From: Chloroflexota bacterium
Lineage (GTDB): Bacteria > Chloroflexota > Chloroflexia > Chloroflexales > Chloroflexaceae
Direction of reading: 5' to 3'
DNA: 34,486 nucleotides
Assembly (NCBI GenBank): GCA_013388805.1
Contig: JACAEO010000335.1
Span: forward strand, 1-34,486
Shown: piece by piece, positions 8,686 through 16,412 of the stretch
Layout of the letters: every line of letters starts with the position of its first letter
Numbering within the stretch: the stretch's first letter is position 1
Program-made: the position numbers and the translations under genes
Notes under the pieces: model-generated
The model's input: only the letters and a program-made list of their open reading frames with translations
Told to the model about the DNA's origin: nothing
Databases searched by the model: none

Positions 8686-9132
8686 ATGAGCCAGCCCGAG
8701 AACGAGCAGAACCAGTCGCAGCAGCCGCAGCCGCCGCAGGGCGATCTGGCCAATGAGCTGCGAGAACTGGGCCAGCAGATCGAGAACGCGGTTCGCGGTG
8801 CGCTGGAGAGTGAGCGGGCCAGGCAGCTGCAGCACGATATCTCATCCGGGATGCACGAGATCGGCTCGCAGCTCCAGCACGCGATGAAGGCCATTCAGGA
8901 GAACCCGCAGGTGCAGCAACTGGTACAGCGCGGCGAGAAGGCGGTGAGCCAGGCTCAGCAGAGCAAGATCGCGCAGGACTTCCAGGAGAGCCTGACGCGC
9001 GGGATTGCGATGCTCAACGATCAACTGGCCGGCTTCGTGGCCCGCCTGCGCCAGGGTGAACACGGCGGGCCAGCGTCGGGCGAGTCGGCCGAAACGGGTG
9101 AGACCAAACGGCTCGACCCGGACGAGAAGTAG
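8686..9132 (+). CDS. Conserved-looking helical cytoplasmic protein, function unknown
   Basis: A 148-residue, Gln/Glu-rich soluble protein with no signal peptide or membrane segment. After a Gln/Pro-rich start (about 1-20) it is almost entirely amphipathic helix (LRELGQQIENAVRGALESER; MHEIGSQLQHAMKAIQ), ending in an acidic, disordered-looking tail. It resembles small coiled-coil proteins but I do not recognise the family. The start is the ATG preceded by AAGGAG at 8673-8678. It ends 6 nt before the SRAP gene, so the two are very likely co-transcribed. Confidence 0.75.
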   Translation: MSQPENEQNQSQQPQPPQGDLANELRELGQQIENAVRGALESERARQLQHDISSGMHEIGSQLQHAMKAIQENPQVQQLVQRGEKAVSQAQQSKIAQDFQESLTRGIAMLNDQLAGFVARLRQGEHGGPASGESAETGETKRLDPDEK

Positions 9133-9138
9133 CTGTCT

Positions 9139-9825
9139 GTGTGCGGACGCTTCACCCTGGCAGTGCCTGGCGAGCAACTGGCGGCGCAGTTTCAACTGGC
9201 CGCCATCCCCGATCTCAGCGCGCGCTACAACATCGCGCCGAGCCAGCCCGTCGCGATCATTCGCGCCGAGGCCGGCGGGCGCCGGCTCGCGCTGGTGCGC
9301 TGGGGCCTCGTGCCCGCATGGGCAAAAGATACGACGCTCGGCGCGCGCCTGATCAATGCGCGCGCCGAGACCGTGGCGGAGAAGCCGGCATTCCGCGCGG
9401 CGTTGCGCCAGCGACGCTGTCTGATCCCCGCCGATGGCTTCTACGAGTGGCAGGCACAGGCGGGTGGGAAGCAGCCGTACTACATCCGGCTGGCGGCAGG
9501 CGGCACATTTGCCATGGCCGGGCTCTGGGAACGCTGGCACACGCCCGCCGGCGACTGGCTCGAGAGCTGCACCATCCTCACCACCACCGCAAACGACGTG
9601 GTCGAACCGCTCCACGATCGTATGCCGGTGATCCTCGCGCCCGAGCAGTACGCCCGGTGGCTCGACCCAGAGCTGCGCGATCCGGCGCTGCTGCGTGAAC
9701 TGCTCGCCCCCGCCCCCGCCCGGTTGCTGGTGGCCTACCCGGTGAGCAAAGCGGTGAACCGGGTAAGCAACGACGGCCCCGCACTCATCCAGCCCGTAGC
9801 AGGCGATCCGGCGGCACCGGTTTGA
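9139..9825 (+). CDS. SRAP-domain protein (YedK/HMCES family)
   Basis: A 228-residue SOS-response-associated peptidase. The family shields abasic sites in single-stranded DNA by forming a thiazolidine crosslink through Cys2. The invariant features are present: Cys2 exposed after Met removal (MCGRFTL), Asn31 in YNIAPSQ, RWGLVPAWAKD, Asn73/Arg75 in NARAE, Glu103 in FYEW, and His159 in LHDRMPVIL. The GTG start is fixed by the need for Cys at position 2. It follows the helical protein by 6 nt. No LexA-type box was recognised upstream. Confidence 0.94.
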   Translation: MCGRFTLAVPGEQLAAQFQLAAIPDLSARYNIAPSQPVAIIRAEAGGRRLALVRWGLVPAWAKDTTLGARLINARAETVAEKPAFRAALRQRRCLIPADGFYEWQAQAGGKQPYYIRLAAGGTFAMAGLWERWHTPAGDWLESCTILTTTANDVVEPLHDRMPVILAPEQYARWLDPELRDPALLRELLAPAPARLLVAYPVSKAVNRVSNDGPALIQPVAGDPAAPV

Positions 9826-9870
9826 GGCGACGTGCGGTGAGGACGCGACGGCGCGGTCGTCATCACCGTA

Positions 9871-10887
9871 TCATCCGCGGGGCTCGTCGGGCGGGGCGGT
9901 GCGCCGGCGCGCGGCCTCGACGAGGGCCTGAGCGCGCTCGCGCCCGAGGCGCATGGCCTCATTGCTGAGTTCCTCAAGCCGGGCTCGGGAGAGTATTTCG
10001 CTATCGGCAAACCAGCGCCAGGCGGCGACCCCGGTGGTATATGTGCCGGCATAGGCGATCGCCACCTTCGGCACCACGCCCCAGATCGGGATGAGCGAGG
10101 CCAGTGAGCGCGCGGTCTGGCGCCAGAGGAAGCCACCGCCAATCACGGGCAGGATCTCGCGCATGCGGGCGGAGAACTCGGGTTCGGCGCCGTGGGCCAG
10201 CGCCAGACGGTAGACCATCAGCGACTGGTTCTTGGTGAGCACGATGATATCGGCGACGACGAAGGGCAGCGCGAGCGCGGGGATCTGCTCCGGGATCGCC
10301 GAGCTCAGCGCGTAGGTCGCATTGGCAAAAGAGACAGCGCCCACCAGGTCGCGTGCATAGCCATGCCGGAGGCCAGGCAGCCGCCGCGCGGCGGCGAGGT
10401 GCTTCTCGCCAGGCAGGCGCTCGATCAGCGAACTGGCCAGCTGGTTGGCCGTCGCTGCCGCAAGCTCGGGCAGCGTCATGATATGCGCGTGGGCGAATTC
10501 GGGCCGCGGCGGCCCCGGATTGGCGACGCTGGCGCCGACGATGACGATGGTGGTCGGCAGGGCCAGGTCGGCGAGGCGGGCCAGGGTGGCAGCCTCCGAG
10601 ACGGCGAGCGGGGCACGGGCATCGAGCACGATCAGCAGCAGATCGGCGCGGCGCACATCCTCGTCGAGCGCGGCGGCGCTCAGGGGCCGGTAGACAATGG
10701 GGTCAGCGCCGGCCGGGCCATAGCGCTGGACGCCCTGAAGTCGCAGCAGCGCGGCGGCCCGCTCCACCAGGCGGCGCGCCCCAAAGCCGATGATGGTCAC
10801 GGGGCGCTCGCTCTCGGCGCGGATCGCCGCCACGTCGATCTCGCGTAGCGTATTGAAGGCAACTCCAAGATCGTTCCAGACCGGCAC
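9871..10887 (-). CDS. DUF697/YcjF-like membrane protein with degenerate GTPase-like domain
   Basis: A 338-residue protein. The N-terminal part (about 28-150) follows the beta-alpha pattern of a small GTPase (VTIIGFGARRLVERAAAL, ADLLLIVLDARAPL, TTIVIVGAS) but lacks the GxxxxGKS P-loop, so it probably does not bind GTP normally. The C-terminal part (about 195-300) matches the DUF697 pattern: SSAIPEQIPALALPFVVADI, a conserved NQ, then GGFLWRQTARSL and IPIWGVVPKVAIAY membrane-active helices. The start is the GTG at 10887, 6 nt after AAGGAGG (10894-10900); the GTG at 10893 touches that site. It is convergent with the SRAP gene. Confidence 0.78.
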   Translation of the reverse strand: MPVWNDLGVAFNTLREIDVAAIRAESERPVTIIGFGARRLVERAAALLRLQGVQRYGPAGADPIVYRPLSAAALDEDVRRADLLLIVLDARAPLAVSEAATLARLADLALPTTIVIVGASVANPGPPRPEFAHAHIMTLPELAAATANQLASSLIERLPGEKHLAAARRLPGLRHGYARDLVGAVSFANATYALSSAIPEQIPALALPFVVADIIVLTKNQSLMVYRLALAHGAEPEFSARMREILPVIGGGFLWRQTARSLASLIPIWGVVPKVAIAYAGTYTTGVAAWRWFADSEILSRARLEELSNEAMRLGRERAQALVEAARRRTAPPDEPRG

Positions 10888-10978
10888 CGTCACCCTCCTT
10901 CGATCCACACCGCTCCAGGCCGGTCGTGTGGCGCGGTGGCGCAACGCAAAAGCCTGGCACGCCCGCTCCTGAAGCGTG

Positions 10979-10987
10979 ATTATAGCA
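10979..10987 (-). promoter_or_regulatory. Extended -10 promoter of DUF697 gene
   Basis: TGC-TATAAT on the minus strand; start of transcription near 10972, giving a leader of about 85 nt that includes a degenerate repeat copy (about 10905-10975). Confidence 0.6.
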
Positions 10988-11122
10988 CAGCGGCTTACGG
11001 CAAGCACTGCCTGCCCCCGGCGGGGCAGGGCTTGTGAAAGCCGTTGGGGCAAGCCCTACCCAGCGGGGTGTGGGGCTTGCCCGAAAACCATGGCATCAGC
11101 GCTGCAACGGTCGATCGGCGTA

Positions 11123-11131
11123 TGGTATAAT
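11123..11131 (+). promoter_or_regulatory. Extended -10 promoter of tRNA-Gln
   Basis: TGG-TATAAT with the predicted start near 11138, four bases before the mature tRNA 5' end. Confidence 0.7.
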
Positions 11132-11141
11132 GCGAGCAGAT

Positions 11142-11215
11142 TGCCGGGTTGTGTAATGGCAGCACGACGGACTTTGGATCCGTCTGTCCAGGTTCGAGTC
11201 CTGGCCCGGCAGCCA
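11142..11215 (+). tRNA. tRNA-Gln (anticodon TTG)
   Basis: A complete cloverleaf: 7-bp acceptor stem TGCCGGG/CCCGGCA, D-arm with GTAATGGCAG-type sequence, anticodon stem ACGGA/TCCGT with loop CTTTGGA (anticodon TTG, reads CAA), T-arm CCAGG/CCTGG with loop TTCGAGT, discriminator G and encoded CCA. The U1-A72 closing pair and G73 are typical of tRNA-Gln. With GatC in the window, this tRNA is a likely substrate for Glu-to-Gln transamidation. Confidence 0.96.
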
Positions 11216-11299
11216 CGGCTCGCGGGAAGGCGCCAGCGCCGTGACCAGCAAGGGTATGATCGCTCAGACCCACACGTCTGCTGTCAGCGGGTTGGCCAC

Positions 11300-11330
11300 A
11301 ACAGCAGTGGAGCATGGCTTCACTGCTGTT
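11300..11330 (+). other. Strong hairpin between tRNA-Gln and prs
   Basis: Perfect 10-bp stem (AACAGCAGTG / CACTGCTGTT) with an 11-nt loop, followed by TGCGTTGTCT, which is only mildly T-rich. It could end tRNA transcription or form part of the prs leader; the sequence does not decide. Confidence 0.5.
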
Positions 11331-11397
11331 TGCGTTGTCTGGCTCGGATTGGAGCAGCGGTCAACTCCGGTTATGACCGTCCCCTGGAGAGTAAGTT

Positions 11398-12336
11398 ATG
11401 GATGGTCGACTATTGATCTTCAGTGGCAGTTCCAACCCTGAACTCGCCAGGGAAATCGCCACAAATCTGCGCATGACCGTCGGACGGGCCCTGATCGGCC
11501 AGTTCAAGAATGGTGAGACCCGGATCAAAATCCACGACAACGTGCGTGGCTGCGATGTCTTCGTCATCCAGCCGACCTGTACGCCGGTCGACCACAACCT
11601 GATGGAACTGCTGCTGATGATCGACGCGCTACGGCGCGCCTCAGTCCGCCGGGTCACGGCTGTCATCCCCTACTACGGCTACGCAAAGCAGGAGAAGAAG
11701 ACCGCGGGGCGCGAGCCGATCTCGGCCAAACTGGTGGCCAATCTGATCCGCACGGCAGGCGCCGACCGGGTGCTGACAATGGATCTGCACGCCCCGGCGA
11801 TCGAGGGGTTCTTCGACATCCCGGTGGATCATCTCCAGGCGGCCCCATTGCTGTCGGACTACATTCACGGGCTGAACCTGCCGAACCCGGTGGTGGTTTC
11901 GCCCGATGCGGGCGGCGTGGCGCGCGCGAACCGCTTCCGCGAGCGGATCGGCGCAGGGCTGGCGATCATCGCCAAGCAGCGCCCCGAGCCGGACACTGCC
12001 GAGGTGCTGGAGATGGTGGGCGAGGTCGAGGGCAAGACGGCGATCATTGTCGACGACATGATCTCGACCGGTGGCACGCTGGTCGAGGCTGCCCAGGCGC
12101 TGGTCGAGCGGGGAGCCTCGCGGGTCTATGCCTGCGCGACCCACGGCATCTTCGCGGCCGATGCGCTGGAGTTGATCGCCCGCTCAGATCTCGTCCAGAC
12201 GATTGTGACCAACACCATCCCGCAGAGCAGCGCCGCAGCCGAGGCGCGCGTGCGGACGATCAGTGTCGCTCCGCTCTTTGCCGAGGCGATCATGCGCATC
12301 CATAAGGATCTCTCGCTCAGTGCCCTTTTCTCGTGA
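11398..12336 (+). CDS. prs: Ribose-phosphate pyrophosphokinase
   Basis: Makes PRPP from ribose-5-phosphate and ATP, the precursor for nucleotides, histidine, tryptophan and NAD. The 312-residue length is normal. Visible are the N-terminal FSGSSNPELA, IPYYGYAKQEKK (ATP/flexible loop), TMDLHAPAIEGFF with His131, SPDAGGVARA, and the PRPP-binding loop VDDMISTGGT (218-227). GGAG at 11386-11389 precedes the ATG by 8 nt. It heads a same-strand run with the CNNM-type gene (31 nt away) and cdd, so it is probably part of a nucleotide-linked operon. Confidence 0.97.
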   Translation: MDGRLLIFSGSSNPELAREIATNLRMTVGRALIGQFKNGETRIKIHDNVRGCDVFVIQPTCTPVDHNLMELLLMIDALRRASVRRVTAVIPYYGYAKQEKKTAGREPISAKLVANLIRTAGADRVLTMDLHAPAIEGFFDIPVDHLQAAPLLSDYIHGLNLPNPVVVSPDAGGVARANRFRERIGAGLAIIAKQRPEPDTAEVLEMVGEVEGKTAIIVDDMISTGGTLVEAAQALVERGASRVYACATHGIFAADALELIARSDLVQTIVTNTIPQSSAAAEARVRTISVAPLFAEAIMRIHKDLSLSALFS

Positions 12337-12367
12337 GAAGGCAACGACGCGAAGAGGCCTGACTGAA

Positions 12368-13717
12368 ATGATGTCAAACGTGAGGGAGTACCCTTTGGAG
12401 GAACCGGAACCTGGTCTCATTATCATCGGCATCGGGCTCTGCCTGCTGGTGCTGGCCTTTACGTCGGCAGTCGATGCTGCCCTGACGGCGATCGGCCGGC
12501 ATCGGTTGAACATCCTGCTCAGCGAGGCGCAAGGCGGCCCACGCACCAAGCGAGCGGTGGCCCGGCTGATGAACGACCCCTACCATTTCAAATCGACGAT
12601 CATCTTTCTGAATACGGTCACGCTGATCACCGCGACCGCGCTGACTCTGGGGCTCAGCGCCGGACATGGCCCCTGGGCGGTCGCCGGGAGCCTGGCCGGG
12701 CTGCTGATCGCCGCCCTGGTGATTGGCGAAGTGGTCCCGAAGGCCTGGGCAGTGCGCAACCCTGACGCAACGGCGCTGCTGCTGGCGGGGCCGATGGTGG
12801 TTGCCTCAACCCTGCTGTGGCCCATCCTGGCGCTGGTGAACGTGCCGCTACGCCCGCTGTTTCGGCTGTTGAGCGGGCAGGCCGCGCCTGCCGCGCCGCT
12901 GGTGACGCAGGAAGAGTTGCGCCTGCTGGTGAACGTCGGCGAAGAGGAGGGCCTGATCGAACACGAGGAGCGCGAGATGATCGAGGGCGTCTTCGCCTTC
13001 GGTGACACGCTGCTGCGCGAGATCATGGTGCCACGGGTCGATATCGTTGCCCTGGAGTTGCATACCACCCTGGAACAGGCGCTTGATCTGGTGAGCGCCA
13101 GCGGTCACTCGCGCATCCCGGTCTACGAGGAGACGATCGACCACGTGGTGGGCATCCTCTACGCGAAGGACCTGATCCCGGCCCTGCGGAACAATGACAG
13201 AGCGATGCCGATCAACTCGCTGCTGCGCCCGGCGCACTTCGTGCCGGAGACGATGAAAGTCAATGCGCTGCTCGAAGATCTGCAGCGGCGGAAGGTGCAC
13301 ATGGCGATCATCGTCGACGAGTATGGTGGCACCGCCGGGCTGGCGACGATCGAGGACCTGATCGAGCAGATCGTCGGTGAGATCCAGGACGAGTACGACA
13401 CCGAGGAACCCTCGGTGCAACCGGTAAGTGACCACGAGTTCATCGTCGACTCGCGGGTGCTGATCGAGGATGTGAATGACCTGATCGGGCTCCACCTCAC
13501 GTCGGAGGAGGTCGAGCGGATCGGCGGACTGGTGTACGAGCGGCTGGGCCGGATGCCGCGGCCGGGCGATCAGGTGGATGTTGGCGAGGCCGTGGTGACG
13601 GTGCTCTCGATCAAGGGGGTGCGGGCGAAGAAGCTGCGGATCGAACGGCGGCAGCCAGCGCCGGCCACGACGCTGGCTGGTGTCCTGGCCGAACAGGAGG
13701 ACCATGACCCAGCCTGA
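12368..13717 (+). CDS. CNNM/CorC (hemolysin C-like) transporter-type membrane protein
   Basis: A 449-residue protein with the CNNM/CorC layout: DUF21 membrane domain (about 1-190; segments GLIIIGIGLCLLVLAF, FLNTVTLITATALTLGL, LAGLLIAALVIGEVVPKAWA), a CBS pair (about 205-345; EREMIEGVFAFGDTLLREIM, HMAIIVDEYGGTAGLATIED) and a C-terminal CorC_HlyC domain (LIEDVNDLIGLHL, IGGLVYERLGRMP). Family members are linked to Mg2+ or Co2+ efflux or homeostasis; hemolytic activity should not be assumed. Two adjacent ATGs (12368, 12371) are possible starts. Its last 14 bases overlap cdd, suggesting coupled translation. Confidence 0.92.
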   Translation: MMSNVREYPLEEPEPGLIIIGIGLCLLVLAFTSAVDAALTAIGRHRLNILLSEAQGGPRTKRAVARLMNDPYHFKSTIIFLNTVTLITATALTLGLSAGHGPWAVAGSLAGLLIAALVIGEVVPKAWAVRNPDATALLLAGPMVVASTLLWPILALVNVPLRPLFRLLSGQAAPAAPLVTQEELRLLVNVGEEEGLIEHEEREMIEGVFAFGDTLLREIMVPRVDIVALELHTTLEQALDLVSASGHSRIPVYEETIDHVVGILYAKDLIPALRNNDRAMPINSLLRPAHFVPETMKVNALLEDLQRRKVHMAIIVDEYGGTAGLATIEDLIEQIVGEIQDEYDTEEPSVQPVSDHEFIVDSRVLIEDVNDLIGLHLTSEEVERIGGLVYERLGRMPRPGDQVDVGEAVVTVLSIKGVRAKKLRIERRQPAPATTLAGVLAEQEDHDPA

Positions 13718-14093
13718 CTACGCGACGCTCGCCGCCGAGGCGTTCGCAGCGCGTGACCTGGCCTACGCGCCGTACTCGCAGTTCCACGTGGGCGCCGCGG
13801 TACTCACCGCCAGCGGGCGGATCTTTCGTGGGGCAAACATCGAGAACACGGCCCTGCAGGCCACGGTCTGCGCCGAGCGCGTGGCGCTGCTGAGCGCCTA
13901 CGCCGCTGGCGAGCGCGCGATTCTGGCCATCGCGGTGGTGACCCCAACCGACACGGTGGCCAGTCCCTGCGGGGTCTGCCGGCAGGTGATGGCCGAACTG
14001 GCGCCGGGCTGCAGTGTGCTGTTGCTCAGCCAGCACGGTGAGCAGCGGCTGACAACGCCGGAAGAACTGCTGCCACGCACGGGCACACCGTAG
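13704..14093 (+). CDS. cdd: Cytidine deaminase
   Basis: A 129-residue homotetrameric-type cytidine deaminase that converts cytidine and deoxycytidine to uridines in pyrimidine salvage. Zinc ligands and catalytic residue are present: Cys56-Ala-Glu58 (CAERVAL) and Cys89/Cys92 in PCGVCRQV; the substrate motif is IENTAL. AGGAGG at 13695-13700 lies inside the end of the previous gene, and the reading frames overlap by 14 bases. It is the last gene before the gene-free DnaA-box region. Confidence 0.96.
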   Translation: MTQPDYATLAAEAFAARDLAYAPYSQFHVGAAVLTASGRIFRGANIENTALQATVCAERVALLSAYAAGERAILAIAVVTPTDTVASPCGVCRQVMAELAPGCSVLLLSQHGEQRLTTPEELLPRTGTP

Positions 14094-14175
14094 GGCCGAA
14101 GGTACCTGTTCAGCGAGGAGCGAGGAACGGCATCCTGCGTAGCGGGAAGCGCGGAGACAGCGACGGGAGCGTCAG

Positions 14176-14289
14176 GCGGGCGGGACGCCCGCGCTCCCAG
14201 GATCCGTAGTATCACGTACTGGCCCGGTGGGTGCGAAACAGTGAGGCGGGATGGCCAAACAACGGCGGCGGTGGATGTTCCACCGCCGC
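14176..14289. repeat. Two GC-rich stem-loops downstream of cdd
   Basis: The first (14176-14192) has 7-bp arms GCGGGCG/CGCCCGC. The second (14265-14289) has 10-bp arms GCGGCGGTGG/CCACCGCCGC with a 5-nt loop. Neither has a T-run, but they may slow transcription from cdd towards the DnaA-box region. The first shares its core with the element at 4149-4260. Confidence 0.55.
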
Positions 14290-14494
14290 TGATATCCTTG
14301 ACAGGGGGGGTGGCACCTCAGAACACCCAGAGGAACTCACCTACCGTTGCTGCCTCTCGGCCCTGGCGGGGTTCAGCAAGTATCTGCCGTTCTTCAGTGC
14401 CACAGCATAGTATACCACAAGGCTCGGGGCGTTCGTTCCATGCACACCAATCATGTGAAAAAAGAGGAGAGGAAATCAGTATCCGTCATAGGGC

Positions 14495-14701
14495 TGTGGA
14501 CAGGGTGGAAAATGCGCGATCTGGCCCGTCTGGCTGCACTACTGGCCCGGGGGAGAAGTCGTGGACGACTGTCCACAGCCTCCACAGTGGTGGGATGTGA
14601 CGGGGTCAGGGGCGCCGTACGTACACACGCCATCCACGATTCCTTGGCGACTTATCCACAAGACGCGCGACTTATCCACAGATAGAGCATAGTTATCCAC
14701 A
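14495..14701. other. Candidate chromosomal replication origin (DnaA-box cluster)
   Basis: Three exact DnaA boxes TTATCCACA, same strand, at 14652-14660, 14672-14680 and 14693-14701, spaced 20 and 21 nt, about two helical turns. Weaker two-mismatch boxes are TGTGGACAG (14495-14503, reverse strand) and CTGTCCACA (14569-14577). The cluster lies in a 687-bp stretch (14094-14780) with no convincing gene, and an A-rich patch lies at about 14456-14476. parS and parAB lie 3.5-6 kb away, common near origins. dnaA and dnaN are not in the window, so the call is not proven. Confidence 0.72.
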
Positions 14702-14720
14702 AACAGACTCATGATCGTGG

Positions 14721-14762
14721 AAAACCGCGCGCGCCCGGCAGGTCTAACCCGCGGGGCGCGCG
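14721..14762 (-). terminator. Intrinsic terminator of the DUF151 gene
   Basis: On the minus strand a 9-bp GC stem (14754-14762 with 14728-14736) is followed by CGG and four Ts (AAAA at 14721-14724 on the plus strand). It begins 18 bases after the stop codon and would stop transcription before it enters the DnaA-box cluster. Confidence 0.65.
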
Positions 14763-14780
14763 TAGAGCATCTGGCGGAAC

Positions 14781-15347
14781 TCAGGAGTTCTCCTGGCCTC
14801 CCTTTGGTGGATTATCGAGATCGAGGGTATTGATGAAGTTCCGGAAGATCGACATCGAGTCGTCGTTCAGTTCCGGTTCATTCTCGCCCTCGGGCTCGGC
14901 GCCGGGCTCGTGGGCAGGCGTCTCTGTGGCCATGGCCTGCTCGTCCTCATCGAAGTAGACCCCGGCCTGATCGAGGACGTGGGCCTCAACGAAGATTGGA
15001 ACCTCGGTGCGCACCGCCAGGGCGATGGCATCGCTTGGGCGTGCATCGATCTCGACGGTGCGACCACGCTGCTCAACCACGATGCGCGCGAAGAAGGTGT
15101 TGTCCTGAATGTCGTTGATCGCAATGTGGTTGATCTGGCCATCCAGGTCGCTGATCGTCGCCTTGAGCAGGTCGTGCGTCATCGGGCGTTGAGGCTCGTG
15201 GCCCTGGATGGCCATCGCGATGGCGTCAGCCTCAAAGGGCCCGATCCAGATTGGCAAATAGCGCTTGCTGTCGGTCTCGCGCAGCACAACCACCCGATGC
15301 TGGGTCAAAAGGCTGACGCGAATACTATCTACAACGACACGGATCAT
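14781..15347 (-). CDS. DUF151 / bifunctional nuclease-family protein
   Basis: A 188-residue protein of the DUF151 (BFN) family. The domain (about 1-125) shows the family pattern: VVLRETDSKRYLPIWIGPFEADAIAM split around the first strands, RPMTHDLL, and EIDARPSDAIALAVRTEVPIF in the second half. The tail after about 135 is acidic and ends in a short helix (MSIFRNFINTL). A plant homologue has nuclease activity; the bacterial role is not established. The start is set by the MIRVVVDSIRV family beginning, with GAAAGG upstream. Promoter and terminator are both visible, so it is likely a single-gene unit next to the proposed origin. Confidence 0.88.
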   Translation of the reverse strand: MIRVVVDSIRVSLLTQHRVVVLRETDSKRYLPIWIGPFEADAIAMAIQGHEPQRPMTHDLLKATISDLDGQINHIAINDIQDNTFFARIVVEQRGRTVEIDARPSDAIALAVRTEVPIFVEAHVLDQAGVYFDEDEQAMATETPAHEPGAEPEGENEPELNDDSMSIFRNFINTLDLDNPPKGGQENS

Positions 15348-15424
15348 CTGTCGGCCTTTCGTGGAGGCTGATGGCCGAACCAGAGCTGGCGCGGGAGGCG
15401 GGGCTCGGCCGCTGACATAGGTCC

Positions 15425-15454
15425 ATCTTAGCACGGGCTGAAAGTCTACGTCAA
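15425..15454 (-). promoter_or_regulatory. Promoter of the DUF151 gene
   Basis: On the minus strand TTGACG, an 18-nt spacer and TGC-TAAGAT (extended -10). Transcription would start near 15418, about 70 nt before the start codon. Confidence 0.6.
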
Positions 15455-15500
15455 GCTCAGTCCTGCGGTGAAATAGAGCTGGTGCAACGCTCTTGAGCGC

Positions 15501-16189
15501 ATGGCATGCTGTGCGCAGTTGGACTCACACGTCTTCGTTGGCTCGCCTCTGCGGCGTCCTGGCTTCGCAGGGCTCACCGCGGGGACGTTACTCATCGCCC
15601 TGGCGTTTGCCAGCTTCATGGTGCTGCGCATCCCGCTGCAGATGTCGTACTCGGCTGGGTAGCCGACTTCGTGGCGGCGAACCCGGCGACCGCAGCCGCC
15701 CTGGGTGAAGACGCGGTGCTGATGCCTGGTGCGCCCATTGCCGGCCCACTGGTTGAAGAGGTTACCAAGGGTCTCGGCCTGCTGCTGCTCTTCGTGTTGC
15801 TGGGGGGCGCATTCGACAACATGCGCGACGGGCTGATCTACGGCGCCCTGATCGGCCTGGGCTTTACCTGGATCGAGGCACCGCTTTATGTTGCGAAGGG
15901 CTATGGCGAGTACAGTTTCGCGCCGTGGAACTTTCAGTTCGGCTACCGCTACGCCTACGCCCTGTTTGGCTTCTCGGGCTACCCGCTCTACACCGGGCTC
16001 TTCGGGGCGGCCCTCGGCCTGTCGTGGCAGGTGCGGGCGCGCTGGCTGCGCTGGCTGCTGCCACCCGGCGGGCTGCTACTGGGCATCGCCGCTCATGCGC
16101 TGAACAACGGCCTCGGCCTGATCGCTGTCGGCATCACCGGCCAGGCCGCCGACCGGTGCGCCGTCGGGCTGATGGGTATTGAGAAATGA
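15501..16189 (+). CDS. PrsW-like intramembrane metalloprotease, N-terminal frameshift
   Basis: The catalytic part is intact in one frame from about 15663: EEVTK (EExxK motif), FDNMRDGLIYGALIGLGFTW followed by IEA (GFxxxE), and a late HALNNG histidine, all in hydrophobic segments, as in PrsW glutamic-type membrane proteases. The first membrane segment is in another frame: an open stretch from ATG 15501 encodes TAGTLLIALAFASFMVLRIP and runs into TAG at 15660-15662. Adding one G to the GGG at 15657-15659 joins them as ...MSYSAGVADFV.... It is either a sequencing error or a recent inactivation. Residues before ATG 15501 resemble a broken zinc ribbon (WCNALERMACCAQ). Without repair, translation might start only near 15719. 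Confidence 0.7.
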
Positions 16190-16287
16190 ATCCGGTATGC
16201 CGAACTGGCCGTGGGGCTAAAGCCCTCGGCTATGGGATGCGAAGACCGTCTGCGCGGTCTCTAGCGGATGAATTCCTCAAGCATCCG
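16190..16287. other. Short palindromic repeats after the PrsW-like gene
   Basis: GGGCTAAAGCCC (16214-16225) and a 6-bp hairpin AGACCG/CGGTCT (16243-16260). They have no T-run; the sequence style is that of small dispersed repeats. They may weakly terminate upstream transcription. Confidence 0.4.
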
Positions 16288-16316
16288 TTGACAAACCAGG
16301 TGGTCGGGTGTATCCT
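16288..16316 (+). promoter_or_regulatory. Promoter upstream of the M23 peptidase gene
   Basis: TTGACA (16288-16293), 17-nt spacer, TATCCT (16311-16316). The transcript would start near 16323 and run through the 138-bp hairpin element before reaching the gene at 16610. Confidence 0.5.
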
Positions 16317-16412
16317 CAGCCCCACGCAGATGACCCGGTAGCGCGTGCTCGCATGGAGCCTCGTTGCCGGATGGCTCTTGTTGGGCTGAAGCAGTGGCGC
16401 AGCCCCTGTCTT

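Noticed and set aside
12368-13717. Labelling this gene a hemolysin
   Set aside because: The architecture is that of CNNM/CorC transport proteins; hemolysin is an old family name only.
14298-14303. TTGACA in the gap after cdd
   Set aside because: No -10 at a suitable distance and no gene downstream.
14241-14685. Small open frames in the DnaA-box region
   Set aside because: Low-quality translations crossing hairpins and DnaA boxes; no ribosome sites.
14652-14701. DnaA boxes read as a short CRISPR-like array
   Set aside because: Repeats are 9 bases with about 11-base gaps, matching DnaA boxes, not CRISPR units; no cas genes.
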